A stretch of DNA of 64,000 nt from Nocardioides jishulii (GTDB lineage: Bacteria > Actinomycetota > Actinomycetes > Propionibacteriales > Nocardioidaceae). The stretch lies in contig NZ_CP040748.1 of the NCBI RefSeq assembly GCF_006007965.1, forward strand, positions 992,001 to 1,056,000, given 5' to 3'. Position numbers and translations under genes: made by a program. Below the pieces are notes generated by a model, which did not search any database, was not told where the DNA came from, and saw nothing but the letters and a program-made list of their open reading frames with translations. Numbering within the stretch: position 1 is the stretch's first letter; the number at the start of each line of letters is the position of its first letter. Below, piece by piece: positions 27,247-36,272 of this stretch.

Positions 27247-29229
27247 ATGTCTCCCGCTTCCGACCCCGCTGCCGGCGCAGCGTCGGTCTTCCACCTCCTC
27301 GAGCCGCGCCTGCCCTCGGTCTCCAAGCCGATCCAGTACGTGGGCGGCGAGCTCAACTCGGTCACCAAGGACTGGGACTGTGGTGACGGAGGCGAGGCCG
27401 GCGCCACCGTGCGGTGGGCGCTGATGTATCCCGACGCCTACGAGGTGGGCCTGCCCAACCAGGGCGTCCAGATCCTGTACGAGGTGCTCAACGAGCGCGA
27501 CTGGATCGTCGCCGAGCGCACCTACGCCGTGTGGCCCGACATGGAGGCGGTGATGCGCCAGGACGGGATCGGCCAGTTCACCGTCGACAGCCACCGCCTG
27601 GTCCGAGGGTTCGACGTCTTCGGCCTGAGCTTCTCCACCGAGCTCGGCTACACCAACATGCTCAACGCCCTCGACCTGGCCGGCATCGCGCTGCACGCCG
27701 TCGACCGTGGTGACGACGAGCCGATCGTGCTCGCCGGTGGCCACGCGGCCTTCAACCCCGAGCCCATCGCGGACTTCATCGACGCCGCCGTGCTCGGCGA
27801 CGGCGAGGAGGTCGTGCTCCAGATCTCCGAGGTCATCCGGGAGTGGAAGACCGAGGGACGCCCCGGTGGGCGCGACGAGGTCCTGCGTCGCCTGGCCGTG
27901 AGCGGCGGCGTCTACGTGCCCAAGTTCTACGACGTCACCTACGCCCCCGACGGCTCCATCGAGGCCGTCGTGCCCAACCGTCCCGGGATCCCCTTCCGGG
28001 TGCGCAAGCACACGCTCATGGACCTCGACGCGTGGCCCTACCCGGCCAACCCGCTGGTGCCGCTCGCCGAGACCGTGCACGAGCGCTTCAGCGTGGAGAT
28101 CTTCCGCGGCTGCACGCGTGGCTGCCGCTTCTGCCAGGCCGGCATGATCACGCGTCCGGTGCGTGAGCGTTCGCTGACCACCATCGGGGCGATGGTCGAG
28201 AACGGCATCCGCAAGTCGGGCTTCGAGGAGGTCGGCCTGCTCTCGCTGTCGTCGGCCGACCACACCGAGATCGGCGACCTCGCCACCGACCTGGCCGACC
28301 GCTACGAAGGCTCCAACGTCTCGCTGTCGCTGCCCTCGACCCGCGTCGACGCCTTCAACATCACCCTGGCCAACGAGTTCTCCCGCAACGGCCGCCGCTC
28401 CGGCCTCACGTTCGCCCCCGAGGGCGGCAGCGACCGGATGCGCAAGGTCATCAACAAGATGGTCGACGAGGAGGACCTGATCCGCACCGTCGCCACGGCG
28501 TACAGCCACGGGTGGCGTCAGGTGAAGCTCTACTTCATGGTGGGCCTGCCCACCGAGACCGACGACGACGTCCTGCAGATCGCCGACCTCGCCAAGCGGG
28601 TCATCCAGAAGGGCCGCGAGGCGTCCGGGCGCAACGACGTGCGGTGCACCGTCTCCATCGGTGGCTTCGTGCCGAAGCCGCACACGCCCTTCCAGTGGGC
28701 GGCGCAGCTCGACCACGAGACCACCGACGAGCGGCTGAAGAAGCTGCGCGACCTGGTGCGCGACGACAAGAAGTACGGCCGTGCCATCGGTTTCCGCTAC
28801 CACGACGGCAAGCCCGGCATCGTCGAGGGACTGCTGTCGCGTGGTGACCGCCGCGTCGGTCGCGTGATCGAGGAGGTGTGGCGTGACGGCGGTCGTTTCG
28901 ACGGCTGGAGCGAGCACTTCTCCTACGACCGCTGGATGACGTCGGCCGAGAAGGCTCTCGCCGGCACCGGCGTGGACGTCGACTGGTACACCACCCGTGA
29001 GCGCACCTACGACGAGGTCCTGCCCTGGGACCACCTCGACTCCGGTCTCGACAAGGACTGGATGTGGGGCGACTGGGAGGACGCGCTGGCAGCGGCCGAG
29101 GGTCAGGACATCGAGGTCGAGGACTGCCGGTGGACCCCGTGCTACGACTGCGGCGTGTGCCCGGAGATGAACACCGAGATCCAGATCGGTCCGACCGGCC
29201 AGCGGCTCCTGCCGCTGAGCGTGGTCTGA
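27247..29229 (+). CDS. TIGR03960 family radical SAM protein with B12-binding-like domain
   Basis: 660 aa from ATG 27247, preceded by GTGAGG; a GTG at 27235 is a less likely start. The N-terminal third resembles a cobalamin-binding Rossmann domain (VLAGGHAAFNPEP). The radical SAM cluster Cys are 289, 293 and 296 in RGCTRGCRFCQAG. A C-terminal segment has CYDCGVC, another possible cluster site. TIGR03960 proteins occur next to TIGR03936, as here after the MFS gene, ahead of RNase E/G and ribosomal genes. The reaction is unknown; an RNA or ribosome modification is suspected from context. Confidence 0.92.
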   Translation: MSPASDPAAGAASVFHLLEPRLPSVSKPIQYVGGELNSVTKDWDCGDGGEAGATVRWALMYPDAYEVGLPNQGVQILYEVLNERDWIVAERTYAVWPDMEAVMRQDGIGQFTVDSHRLVRGFDVFGLSFSTELGYTNMLNALDLAGIALHAVDRGDDEPIVLAGGHAAFNPEPIADFIDAAVLGDGEEVVLQISEVIREWKTEGRPGGRDEVLRRLAVSGGVYVPKFYDVTYAPDGSIEAVVPNRPGIPFRVRKHTLMDLDAWPYPANPLVPLAETVHERFSVEIFRGCTRGCRFCQAGMITRPVRERSLTTIGAMVENGIRKSGFEEVGLLSLSSADHTEIGDLATDLADRYEGSNVSLSLPSTRVDAFNITLANEFSRNGRRSGLTFAPEGGSDRMRKVINKMVDEEDLIRTVATAYSHGWRQVKLYFMVGLPTETDDDVLQIADLAKRVIQKGREASGRNDVRCTVSIGGFVPKPHTPFQWAAQLDHETTDERLKKLRDLVRDDKKYGRAIGFRYHDGKPGIVEGLLSRGDRRVGRVIEEVWRDGGRFDGWSEHFSYDRWMTSAEKALAGTGVDVDWYTTRERTYDEVLPWDHLDSGLDKDWMWGDWEDALAAAEGQDIEVEDCRWTPCYDCGVCPEMNTEIQIGPTGQRLLPLSVV

Positions 29230-29236
29230 GGCGGGG

Positions 29237-29521
29237 ATGGCACGCGCAGACGAGCCCCGTCCCGAGGGTCAGCCCACGCAGGGGCGCGGTGACGAGAAGT
29301 CCCGCCCCGGTCTCGAGCATGCCTTCCGTTCCTCCGAGCCCGGACCGAGCGCCAAGGCCGCCTTCGCGACGGCTGGCGTCTTCCTGCTGATCGCCCTGGT
29401 CATCGGCCTCATCGTCTGGGGCGCCGCCCAGTTCGACATCCCGATGTTCCCGGTCGTCCTGCTCGTCGTGGGCGGGCTCTTCGCCGCCTTCGCGCTGCTC
29501 GCGCGCAGCGTCAAGGACTGA
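29237..29521 (+). CDS. small two-segment membrane protein
   Basis: 94 aa. Forty polar residues precede two hydrophobic segments (about 42-62 and 70-88) joined by a short PMFP-containing turn. It begins 7 nt after the radical SAM gene and is probably co-transcribed. No family recognised; it is a typical actinobacterial small membrane protein. The 3' end is 3 nt from the convergent MFS gene. Confidence 0.75.
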   Translation: MARADEPRPEGQPTQGRGDEKSRPGLEHAFRSSEPGPSAKAAFATAGVFLLIALVIGLIVWGAAQFDIPMFPVVLLVVGGLFAAFALLARSVKD

Positions 29522-29524
29522 GGC

Positions 29525-30727
29525 TCAGCCCGCTGGCTGGCGCCGCGGGGTGAGCTGGTCCTCCAGGTAGGCGGGGCGACCCACGTAGGCGCCCAGGGCA
29601 ACCAGCGGCACCAGCAGGGCGAGCATGAGCACCAGCGGCCAGGTCCACCCGTCGGTGGTGCCGTGCACCAGCCCGACCACGAAGGGGCCCGGCGCCGCGA
29701 TGAGGTAGCCGACCGACTGCGTGAAGCCCGACAGGGCCGCGGTGCCCTCGGGCGTACGCGCGCGCAGGCTGATCAGCACCAGGATCAGCGGGAAGGTCAT
29801 GCCGCCGACGCAGAGCAGCGCCCACAGCACGGCCAGCCGGTCGGGCAGCACCAGCAGGCCCAGGAAGGCCACCGGGTAGCAGGCCATCACCGCGAGCATC
29901 AGCGGCCGCTGGTCGCGCACGCGCGCCACCAGGTTGGGCAGGACCAGGCTGAGCGGGATGCCGACCGCAGCGATGATCCCCACGAAGACGCCGGCCTGCG
30001 TCGCCGAGTAGCCGTTGTCGCGCCACAGCTGTGCGAACCACCCGAACATCGTGTAGGCGATCGCGGACTGCACGCCGAAGAACGCAGCGAGTGCCCAGCC
30101 CAGCCGCGTACGCGCCACCTGGCCGAAGGTGATCGTGGCCGCTCGGGCCTCCGGATGACGGTCGTGAGCCAGCAGGCCGATCCACGGCAGGGCCGCCAGC
30201 GCCGCCAGCAGGGCCCAGGAACCGAGGCCGTAGCGCCAGCTGCCCAGGGCGTCGGAGATCGGCACGGTGCCCATGAGGGCCAGCGTCAGGCCCAGGGCCA
30301 TGGCGGTGGTGTAGAGCGCGGTGGCCGTGCCGATCCGGTCGGGGAAGTGGAGCTTGACGAGCGAAGGGGCGAGCACGTTGGCGCACGCCATGCCCGCGAC
30401 CGCGAGCAGCGTCAGCGCCAGGAAGAGCACCTGGTCGTGCACGACGGCGCGCAGGGCGAGTCCGGCGACGACCGAGACCAGCGAGAGGAACAGCACCCGG
30501 TGCAGCCCGATCGTGCGGGCCAGCCAGGGGGCCGAGGCCCCGACGACGGCGAAGGCGAGCACGGGCAGCGAGGTCAGCAGGCCGGCGGTGGCGGACGACA
30601 GCCCCAGGCCGTCGCGGACCTCGGCCAGCACCGGCCCGACGCTGACCGCGGCCGGGCGCAGGTTGAGGGCCAGCAGGACCAGGCCGACGAGGACGAGCGT
30701 GCGGTTGCGGGTGGACACCTGAACCAT
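29525..30727 (-). CDS. MFS transporter, CynX/NimT (cyanate-nitroimidazole) type
   Basis: 400 aa with twelve hydrophobic segments. The opening LALNLRPAAVSVGPVL is the hallmark of the CynX/NimT group, which includes cyanate and 2-nitroimidazole transporters. ATG 30727 is chosen; GTG 30718 is also possible, and neither has a clear Shine-Dalgarno. The frame stays open upstream but overlaps the TIGR03936 gene. It lies antisense between the two TIGR genes, so it is an insertion into an otherwise common cluster. Substrate unknown. Confidence 0.88.
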   Translation of the reverse strand: MVQVSTRNRTLVLVGLVLLALNLRPAAVSVGPVLAEVRDGLGLSSATAGLLTSLPVLAFAVVGASAPWLARTIGLHRVLFLSLVSVVAGLALRAVVHDQVLFLALTLLAVAGMACANVLAPSLVKLHFPDRIGTATALYTTAMALGLTLALMGTVPISDALGSWRYGLGSWALLAALAALPWIGLLAHDRHPEARAATITFGQVARTRLGWALAAFFGVQSAIAYTMFGWFAQLWRDNGYSATQAGVFVGIIAAVGIPLSLVLPNLVARVRDQRPLMLAVMACYPVAFLGLLVLPDRLAVLWALLCVGGMTFPLILVLISLRARTPEGTAALSGFTQSVGYLIAAPGPFVVGLVHGTTDGWTWPLVLMLALLVPLVALGAYVGRPAYLEDQLTPRRQPAG

Positions 30728-30841
30728 TGTCCGCAGCCAGGCACACGGTTGGCACGCGGGGGAGGGCCAGCGCCCGACGCGCCGGGGCGACGGCCAAGGC
30801 CGGGGCGCGCGACGAAATCGGAGAAGGCGCCTCTCGCGGGC

Positions 30842-30847
30842 TACCGT
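30842..30847 (+). promoter_or_regulatory. -10 box (TACCGT) for leaderless TIGR03936 gene
   Basis: TACCGT ends 6 nt before GTG 30854. No Shine-Dalgarno is present, and the spacing selects this GTG over the one at 30848. Confidence 0.45.
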
Positions 30848-30853
30848 GTGGCC

Positions 30854-31570
30854 GTGCCACGTACGCAGCCCGAGCAGCAGGCCCCGCCCGTCCAGCGACT
30901 CCGTGTCCGCTACGCCAAGCGAGGACGCCTGCGCTTCACGAGCCACCGCGACTTCTCCCGTGCCTTCGAGCGGGCGATCTTCCGCGCCCGCCTGCCCATG
31001 GCCTACTCCTCCGGCTTCAACCCCCACCCGCGCATCTCGTACGCGGGTGCCGCGCCGACCGGGTCGGCCTCCGAGGCCGAGTACCTGGAGATCGGGCTGG
31101 CGCAGGTGCTCGACCCGGCCGAGGTGCACCGCCTGCTCGACGAGTCCCTGCCTGACGGCCTCGACGTGCTCGAGGTCGTGGAGTCGGCCGGCGGCTCCCT
31201 GGCCGACCTCCTCCAGGCCAGCCGCTGGCGCATCACCCTGCCCGGTGCGGGCGCCTTGACGCCGCTGGTCGACGCCTTCCTCGCCTCCGAGACGGTCCTG
31301 GTCGAGCGCATGACCAAGAAGGGGCTGCGCGAGTTCGACGCCCGGGCAGCCGTGCTCTCCCTCGAAGCCCAGACCTCGGGCGACGTGACCGTGCTCGACG
31401 TCGTCCTGGAGCACGTCGTCCCGGCGGTGCGTCCCGACGACGTACTCACCGCGCTGGCCGCAGTGGGGGAGTTCCCGCCCGGGATCGTGCCGCTGCTGAC
31501 CCGGGTCGCCCAGGGCCCGTTGGAGCGCTCGACCGCCACGGTCGGCGACCCGCTGCAGACCGCGTCATAG
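30854..31570 (+). CDS. TIGR03936 / DUF2344 family protein
   Basis: 238 aa from GTG 30854. The family pattern is clear: an opening RLRVRYAKRGRLRFTSHRD, then FSRAFERAIFRARLPMAYSSGFNPHP. DUF2344 proteins occur with, or are fused to, TIGR03960 radical SAM proteins, and lie upstream of RNase E/G. Their function is undetermined. The GTG choice rests on the nearby TACCGT box and absence of a ribosome site. A gap of 354 nt to rne follows. Confidence 0.9.
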   Translation: MPRTQPEQQAPPVQRLRVRYAKRGRLRFTSHRDFSRAFERAIFRARLPMAYSSGFNPHPRISYAGAAPTGSASEAEYLEIGLAQVLDPAEVHRLLDESLPDGLDVLEVVESAGGSLADLLQASRWRITLPGAGALTPLVDAFLASETVLVERMTKKGLREFDARAAVLSLEAQTSGDVTVLDVVLEHVVPAVRPDDVLTALAAVGEFPPGIVPLLTRVAQGPLERSTATVGDPLQTAS

Positions 31571-31924
31571 GGACGTTTGCCGAGGCGTGTGCGAGAATGA
31601 CGGCGGTCGCATTCAGCGGCACCCGTCGCAGGGTGTGACCCGACGACGACGTTCTCGCCGTGCTGGTCCGTCCAGCTCGGCACGTGAGTTGAAGGTCGTC
31701 ACCAGACCGCGACGCGGCCCGGGGAGTCAGTGACAGGGACCCCCCGTGTGATCCCTGGGAGAGCAGGGGGACGAGGGCCTCGCGACCGCGGCAGGTGGCC
31801 GGCACGCTTCTCATGACGCAGCAGCGGAGGAGTCGCCGCCACCCACAGGCTTTGCGTCAGGCTCCTGGACACTCGGGGCTTGGCGTCCTACACCCCGGTG
31901 CCTGGCACCGGTCGAGGAGCTCAC
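31571..31924 (+). other. long gap / probable 5' leader of the RNase E/G gene
   Basis: 354 nt with no supported gene. GAGAAT at 31590-31595 is a possible -10 box, which would give an mRNA leader of over 300 nt. The sequence is rich in local complementarity, such as CAGGGACC near 31734-31741 facing GATCCCTG near 31750-31757. RNase E is autoregulated through its leader in Escherichia coli; whether this applies here cannot be told from sequence alone. Confidence 0.35.
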
Positions 31925-34900
31925 GTGCTCGACGAAACCACCCCTGCAGAAGAATCAGCCGCCACCCCTTCCGGGGCAGACGACTCGCAGGCCGCTCCGG
32001 CCGCAGCGAAGCGGACCACCGCGAAGAAGGCGGCCGCCAAGAAGGCCCCGGCCAAGAAGGCCGCCGCCAAGCGCACCACCAAGAAGGCCGCCGCAGCGGC
32101 CGAGACGCCCGACACGGCGCCCACCGAGGCTCCCGCCGAGGCTGCGACCGACGCCCCGGCCGAGGCCGCTCCGGCCAAGAAGGCCGCTGCCAAGCGCACC
32201 CGCAAGGCGCCGGCCAAGAAGGTCGCCGCGCCCACCGAGGTCGCCGCACCGGCCGAGAGCGCGCTCCCGGTCTCCGACCAGCCCGCCGCTGACGCCGCCA
32301 CTGACGAGGTCGCCGCGGAGAAGCCCGCGAAGAAGGCCAGCGCCCGCAAGACCACGGCCAAGAAGGCTCCGGCGAAGAAGGCCAGCGCCAAGAAGGCCGC
32401 CGCCGAGCCCGCCGAGCCGGCCGCCGAGACCACTGACGCCGCTGCCGAGGCGAGCGACACCCTGCCCCTCTTCCAGGCCCCCGTGAAGAAGACCGCCGCC
32501 AAGCGCACCCGCAAGCGCGTGGCCAAGCCGGTCGAGGTCGCGCCCGAGGAGCTCGCCGCAGAGCTCACCGAGGAAGAGCTCGAGGCCGAGGCTGCCGCCG
32601 ACGCGAACAACGAGTCGGTCGAGGTCACGGAGATCCCGGACGCCCAGTCCACCTCCGACCAGTCCACCTCCGACCAGTCGACCTCCGAGGAGACAGAGGT
32701 CGCTGCCGACGAGGCCGAGAGCAGCGACGACGAGCAGGGTGACGACGAGCAGGGTGACGACGAGGGCACGCCCAGCCGTCGCCGCCGTCGTCGCGGTGGC
32801 CGTCGCCGCCGCAAGGCAGGCGACTCGGACTCGGCCTCCGACGCCGACGACTCCTCCGAGGCTGCCGACGAGACCGAGCAGGCCGACCGCGCCGAGAAGG
32901 GCGACCGCGCCGAGAAGGGCGACCGCACCGAGAAGGGCGGCCGCGCCGAGAGGGGTGGCCGGGCTGACAGGTCCGACCGCGCCGACAAGTCCGACACGTC
33001 CGACGAGGACAAGTCCGAGTCCGAGGAGAAGTCCGACGCCCAGTCGGACTCCGACGACGAGGGTTCCTCCTCCACCTCGCGCCGCCGCCGCCGTCGTCGC
33101 CGCTCGGGCGACTCCGAGTCCGGTGGGGGCGACGACCCCGAGAACACGGTCACCCGCGTGCGCTCCTCGCGCACCGGAGACGACCAGATCACCGCGCTGG
33201 CCGGTTCCACCCGCCTCGAGGCCAAGAAGCAGCGCCGCCGTGAGGGCCGCGAGGCCGGTCGCCGGCGCGCGCCGATCGTGAGCGAGGCCGAGTTCCTGGC
33301 CCGCCGCGAGGCGGTCGACCGCGTCATGGTGATCCGCCAGAAGAAGGAGCTCACCCAGATCGCCGTGCTGGAGGACAAGGTCCTCGTCGAGCACTACGTC
33401 GCCCGTGAGTCGCAGACCTCCCTGATCGGCAACGTATACCTGGGCCGCGTGCAGAACGTGCTGCCGTCCATGGAGGCCGCCTTCGTCGACATCGGCAAGG
33501 GCCGCAACGCGGTGCTCTACGCCGGCGAGGTCAACTGGGCCTCGCTCGGCCACAAGGAGGGCCAGGCCCGCAAGATCGAGTCGGTCCTCAGCCCGGGACA
33601 GCCGATCCTGGTCCAGGTCACCAAGGACCCGATCGGTCACAAGGGCGCCCGCCTCACCAGCCAGGTCAGCCTGGCCGGCCGCTTCCTGGTCTACGTGCCC
33701 GACGGCACCACCAGCGGCATCTCGCGCAAGCTGCCCGACACCGAGCGTGCCCGTCTGAAGACGCTGCTCAAGGAGATCGTCCCGGACAGCGCCGGCGTCA
33801 TCGTGCGTACGGCTGCCGAAGGTGCCACCGAGGAGGAGCTGACCACCGACGTCGAGCGCCTCAAGGCCCGCTGGGAGGTCATCGAGGGCAAGGCGAGGGG
33901 CAACGCCCCGCAGCTGCTCTACGGTGAGCCCGACCTCACCCTCAAGGTGGTGCGGGACCTCTTCACCGAGGACTTCGCCAAGCTCGTCATCCAGGGTGAC
34001 GACGTCTGGGAGACCGTCTCCGCCTATGTCGAGCACGTCGCCCCCGACCTCGCCGACCGGGTCGAGAAGTACGCTCCCGCCGACGCCGCCTCGGCCACGC
34101 AGGGTGACGTCTTCGCGACCTACCGCATCGACGAGCAGATCGCGAAGGGCCTCGACCGCAAGGTCTGGCTGCCCTCCGGCGGCTCGCTGGTCATCGACCG
34201 CACCGAGGCCATGACGGTCGTCGACGTCAACACCGGCAAGTTCACCGGCTCCGGGGGCAACCTCGAGGAGACGGTCACCAAGAACAACCTCGAGGCCGCC
34301 GAGGAGATCGTGCGCCAGCTGCGCCTGCGTGACATCGGCGGCATCATCGTCGTCGACTTCATCGACATGGTGCTCGAGTCCAACCGTGACCTGGTGGTGC
34401 GCCGCCTGGTCGAGTGCCTGGGCCGTGACCGGACGAGGCACCAGGTCGCCGAGGTCACCTCGCTCGGCCTGGTCCAGATGACGCGCAAGCGCATCGGCAC
34501 CGGTCTGCTGGAGTCCTTCGCCACCGAGTGTGAGCACTGCCACGGTCGTGGACTGGTGACGCACGCCCACCCGATCGAGGCCCGGTCGGGCGGCAACGGC
34601 TCCGACGACGAGGGTCGTCGCGGACGCGGTCGTCGCGGCAAGGGCGGTCGTGACAACGACCAGCAGAACGACAAGCAGAGTGACAAGCAGAACGACAGGT
34701 CCGGCGAGAAGCAGGACAGGTCCGACCAGCGCTCCGAGAAGGGCGACCGCGAGAAGGGCGACCGCGAGAAGGGCGACCGGACGGAGAAGCAGTCCGGGCG
34801 CTCACGTGACCGTGACCGTCAGCCTGCTGCGGCCGCTCCCTCGCCCAAGGTCGTCGCCGAGATGGCACGCCATGACGAGGCTGTGGCTCCCGACGCAGCT

Positions 34901-35350
34901 CCGGCGGCGCAGGAGAGCGCCCCTGAGGCTCCCCGGGCCGCTCAGGCCACCGAGGCGCCCCAGGCCGCCCAGGCCACCGAGGCGCCCCAGGCAGCCCAGG
35001 TGGAGCAGCCGCAGGCGGACGCCAGCCCGAAGGTCGTCACCCGCACGCGGCGCGGTGCGTCGCGGCGTACGGCGGTGACTACGACGACCTCACCGGCCAT
35101 CGTCGTCACCGAGCCCGCTCCCGCGGCCGCCCCGGCGACGGTCGAGCCCGTGCCCGAGGAGGCCAGGCCCAAGGTCGTCACCCGGACCCGTGGTCGTGCT
35201 GCGGCACGCCCCGCAGGCCCGCCGAGCGACGAGGCAGGCACCACCAGCAGCAGCACCAGCAACAACACCGACAACGAGGCCGGCAACGACGCCGGTGACG
35301 AGTCGGTGGAGCACGTCCCCGTGAAGAAGAAGGGGACGCGCAAGCGTTGA
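31925..35350 (+). CDS. rne: ribonuclease E/G family endoribonuclease with long disordered flanks
   Basis: 1141 aa from GTG 31925, with GAGGAG 5 nt upstream; earlier in-frame TTG is rejected. Residues 1-470 are low-complexity: Ala/Lys blocks, QSTSD repeats, Asp/Glu runs, Arg-rich patches, and EKGDR repeats. The catalytic core (about 475-905) has the S1 RNA-binding segment starting at IGNVYLGRVQNVLPSMEAAFVDIG, the metal-binding part with VVDVNTG and VVDFIDM, and the Zn-link CEHCHGRG. The C-terminal tail is again disordered and basic. It processes rRNA and mRNA. Actinobacterial RNase E places its scaffold region on both sides of the core, as here. Confidence 0.95.
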   Translation: MLDETTPAEESAATPSGADDSQAAPAAAKRTTAKKAAAKKAPAKKAAAKRTTKKAAAAAETPDTAPTEAPAEAATDAPAEAAPAKKAAAKRTRKAPAKKVAAPTEVAAPAESALPVSDQPAADAATDEVAAEKPAKKASARKTTAKKAPAKKASAKKAAAEPAEPAAETTDAAAEASDTLPLFQAPVKKTAAKRTRKRVAKPVEVAPEELAAELTEEELEAEAAADANNESVEVTEIPDAQSTSDQSTSDQSTSEETEVAADEAESSDDEQGDDEQGDDEGTPSRRRRRRGGRRRRKAGDSDSASDADDSSEAADETEQADRAEKGDRAEKGDRTEKGGRAERGGRADRSDRADKSDTSDEDKSESEEKSDAQSDSDDEGSSSTSRRRRRRRRSGDSESGGGDDPENTVTRVRSSRTGDDQITALAGSTRLEAKKQRRREGREAGRRRAPIVSEAEFLARREAVDRVMVIRQKKELTQIAVLEDKVLVEHYVARESQTSLIGNVYLGRVQNVLPSMEAAFVDIGKGRNAVLYAGEVNWASLGHKEGQARKIESVLSPGQPILVQVTKDPIGHKGARLTSQVSLAGRFLVYVPDGTTSGISRKLPDTERARLKTLLKEIVPDSAGVIVRTAAEGATEEELTTDVERLKARWEVIEGKARGNAPQLLYGEPDLTLKVVRDLFTEDFAKLVIQGDDVWETVSAYVEHVAPDLADRVEKYAPADAASATQGDVFATYRIDEQIAKGLDRKVWLPSGGSLVIDRTEAMTVVDVNTGKFTGSGGNLEETVTKNNLEAAEEIVRQLRLRDIGGIIVVDFIDMVLESNRDLVVRRLVECLGRDRTRHQVAEVTSLGLVQMTRKRIGTGLLESFATECEHCHGRGLVTHAHPIEARSGGNGSDDEGRRGRGRRGKGGRDNDQQNDKQSDKQNDRSGEKQDRSDQRSEKGDREKGDREKGDRTEKQSGRSRDRDRQPAAAAPSPKVVAEMARHDEAVAPDAAPAAQESAPEAPRAAQATEAPQAAQATEAPQAAQVEQPQADASPKVVTRTRRGASRRTAVTTTTSPAIVVTEPAPAAAPATVEPVPEEARPKVVTRTRGRAAARPAGPPSDEAGTTSSSTSNNTDNEAGNDAGDESVEHVPVKKKGTRKR

Positions 35351-35363
35351 CCGAGGGTCGGGC

Positions 35364-35379
35364 GGGCCCGTCAGGGCCC
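35364..35379 (+). terminator. short hairpin after rne
   Basis: GGGCCC-GTCA-GGGCCC, a 6-bp stem 13 nt after the rne stop and 17 nt before the rplU -35 box. No T-tract. Confidence 0.4.
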
Positions 35380-35395
35380 AGCGGCAGTGCCCGTT

Positions 35396-35424
35396 TTGCA
35401 CTGCCGCACCCGCGCCCGTACTAT
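35396..35424 (+). promoter_or_regulatory. strong vegetative promoter of rplU-rpmA
   Basis: TTGCAC (35396-35401), a 17-nt spacer, and TACTAT (35419-35424) are close to the sigma-70 class consensus, the best match in the window. The transcript would start near 35431, leaving a leader of about 125 nt. The leader contains a small hairpin GGACC-TAA-GGTCC (35524-35536) just before the ribosome site, which could be a translational control element. Confidence 0.75.
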
Positions 35425-35556
35425 TGACCCTCGGTGTGAGAAGCACCTTCCTGCGTGTTGTGCTGGCTGTCGATCTGACGGGCCGCGAGACGCGGGCGCC
35501 CTGAGTTTTGGAAGTTGTTGACGGGACCTAAGGTCCGACGAGGAGAGTGAGTCGCG

Positions 35557-35859
35557 GTGTACGCGATCGTGCGCAGTGGCAGCAAGCAGCAGAAGGTTGT
35601 TGTTGGCGATGTCATCGAGATCGACAAGGTCGAGACCGCCGTCGGCGAGTCCGTCTCCCTTCCCGTCGTGATGGTGGTGGACGGCGAGACCGTCACCGCC
35701 ACCGGTCTGGACAAGGCCTCCGTGGCCGTGGAGGTCCTGGGCCGTACCAAGGGTCCGAAGATCGTGATCCAGAAGTACAAGAACAAGACCGGTTACAAGA
35801 AGCGCCAGGGCCACCGCCAGAAGTACACCCAGGTCAAGGTCACCGCAATCAACGTCTGA
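35557..35859 (+). CDS. rplU: 50S ribosomal protein L21
   Basis: 100 aa with the L21 start [14 protein letters not shown] and ending [18 protein letters not shown]. It starts at GTG; GAGGAG lies about 12 nt upstream. It contacts 23S rRNA together with L20. rpmA follows after 36 nt, the universal order. Confidence 0.98.
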   Translation: MYAIVRSGSKQQKVVVGDVIEIDKVETAVGESVSLPVVMVVDGETVTATGLDKASVAVEVLGRTKGPKIVIQKYKNKTGYKKRQGHRQKYTQVKVTAINV

Positions 35860-35895
35860 CGCGTCAGCGCCAGAATCACCCCGAAGGACTGAGTA

Positions 35896-36150
35896 ATGGC
35901 ACACAAGAAGGGTGCGGCCTCCACCAAGAACGGTCGCGACTCCAACTCGCAGCGCCTCGGCGTGAAGCGCTACGGCGGCCAGCAGGTCAACGCCGGCGAG
36001 ATCATCGTCCGCCAGCGTGGCACCCACTTCCACCCGGGTGCTGGCGTCGGCCGCGGCGGCGACGACACGCTCTTCGCGCTCATCGCGGGTGCTGTCGAGT
36101 TCGGCACCAAGCGTGGTCGCAAGGTCGTCAACATCGTCTCCGGCGAGTGA
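35896..36150 (+). CDS. rpmA: 50S ribosomal protein L27
   Basis: 84 aa with the N-terminal [16 protein letters not shown] and the conserved [10 protein letters not shown]. The N-terminus begins with MAHKKG directly, so no cleaved Firmicutes-type extension is present. The tail reaches the peptidyl transferase centre. A terminator hairpin follows, separating it from obgE. Confidence 0.98.
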   Translation: MAHKKGAASTKNGRDSNSQRLGVKRYGGQQVNAGEIIVRQRGTHFHPGAGVGRGGDDTLFALIAGAVEFGTKRGRKVVNIVSGE

Positions 36151-36180
36151 TCTGACGCTTCACCACACCAAGACATCAGG

Positions 36181-36214
36181 CGAAGGGCGTCCCTAAACTC
36201 TGGGGCGCCCTTCG
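36181..36214 (+). terminator. intrinsic-type terminator after rpmA
   Basis: CGAAGGGCG and CGCCCTTCG form a 9-bp stem, extended inward by CCC/GGG, and are followed by GCGTTT. It lies 31 nt downstream of the rpmA stop. Confidence 0.75.
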
Positions 36215-36272
36215 GCGTTTGCACCACCCTTTGCCTCACCTCTTTGCACCACCCTCTCCCCAGGAGCTCCAC

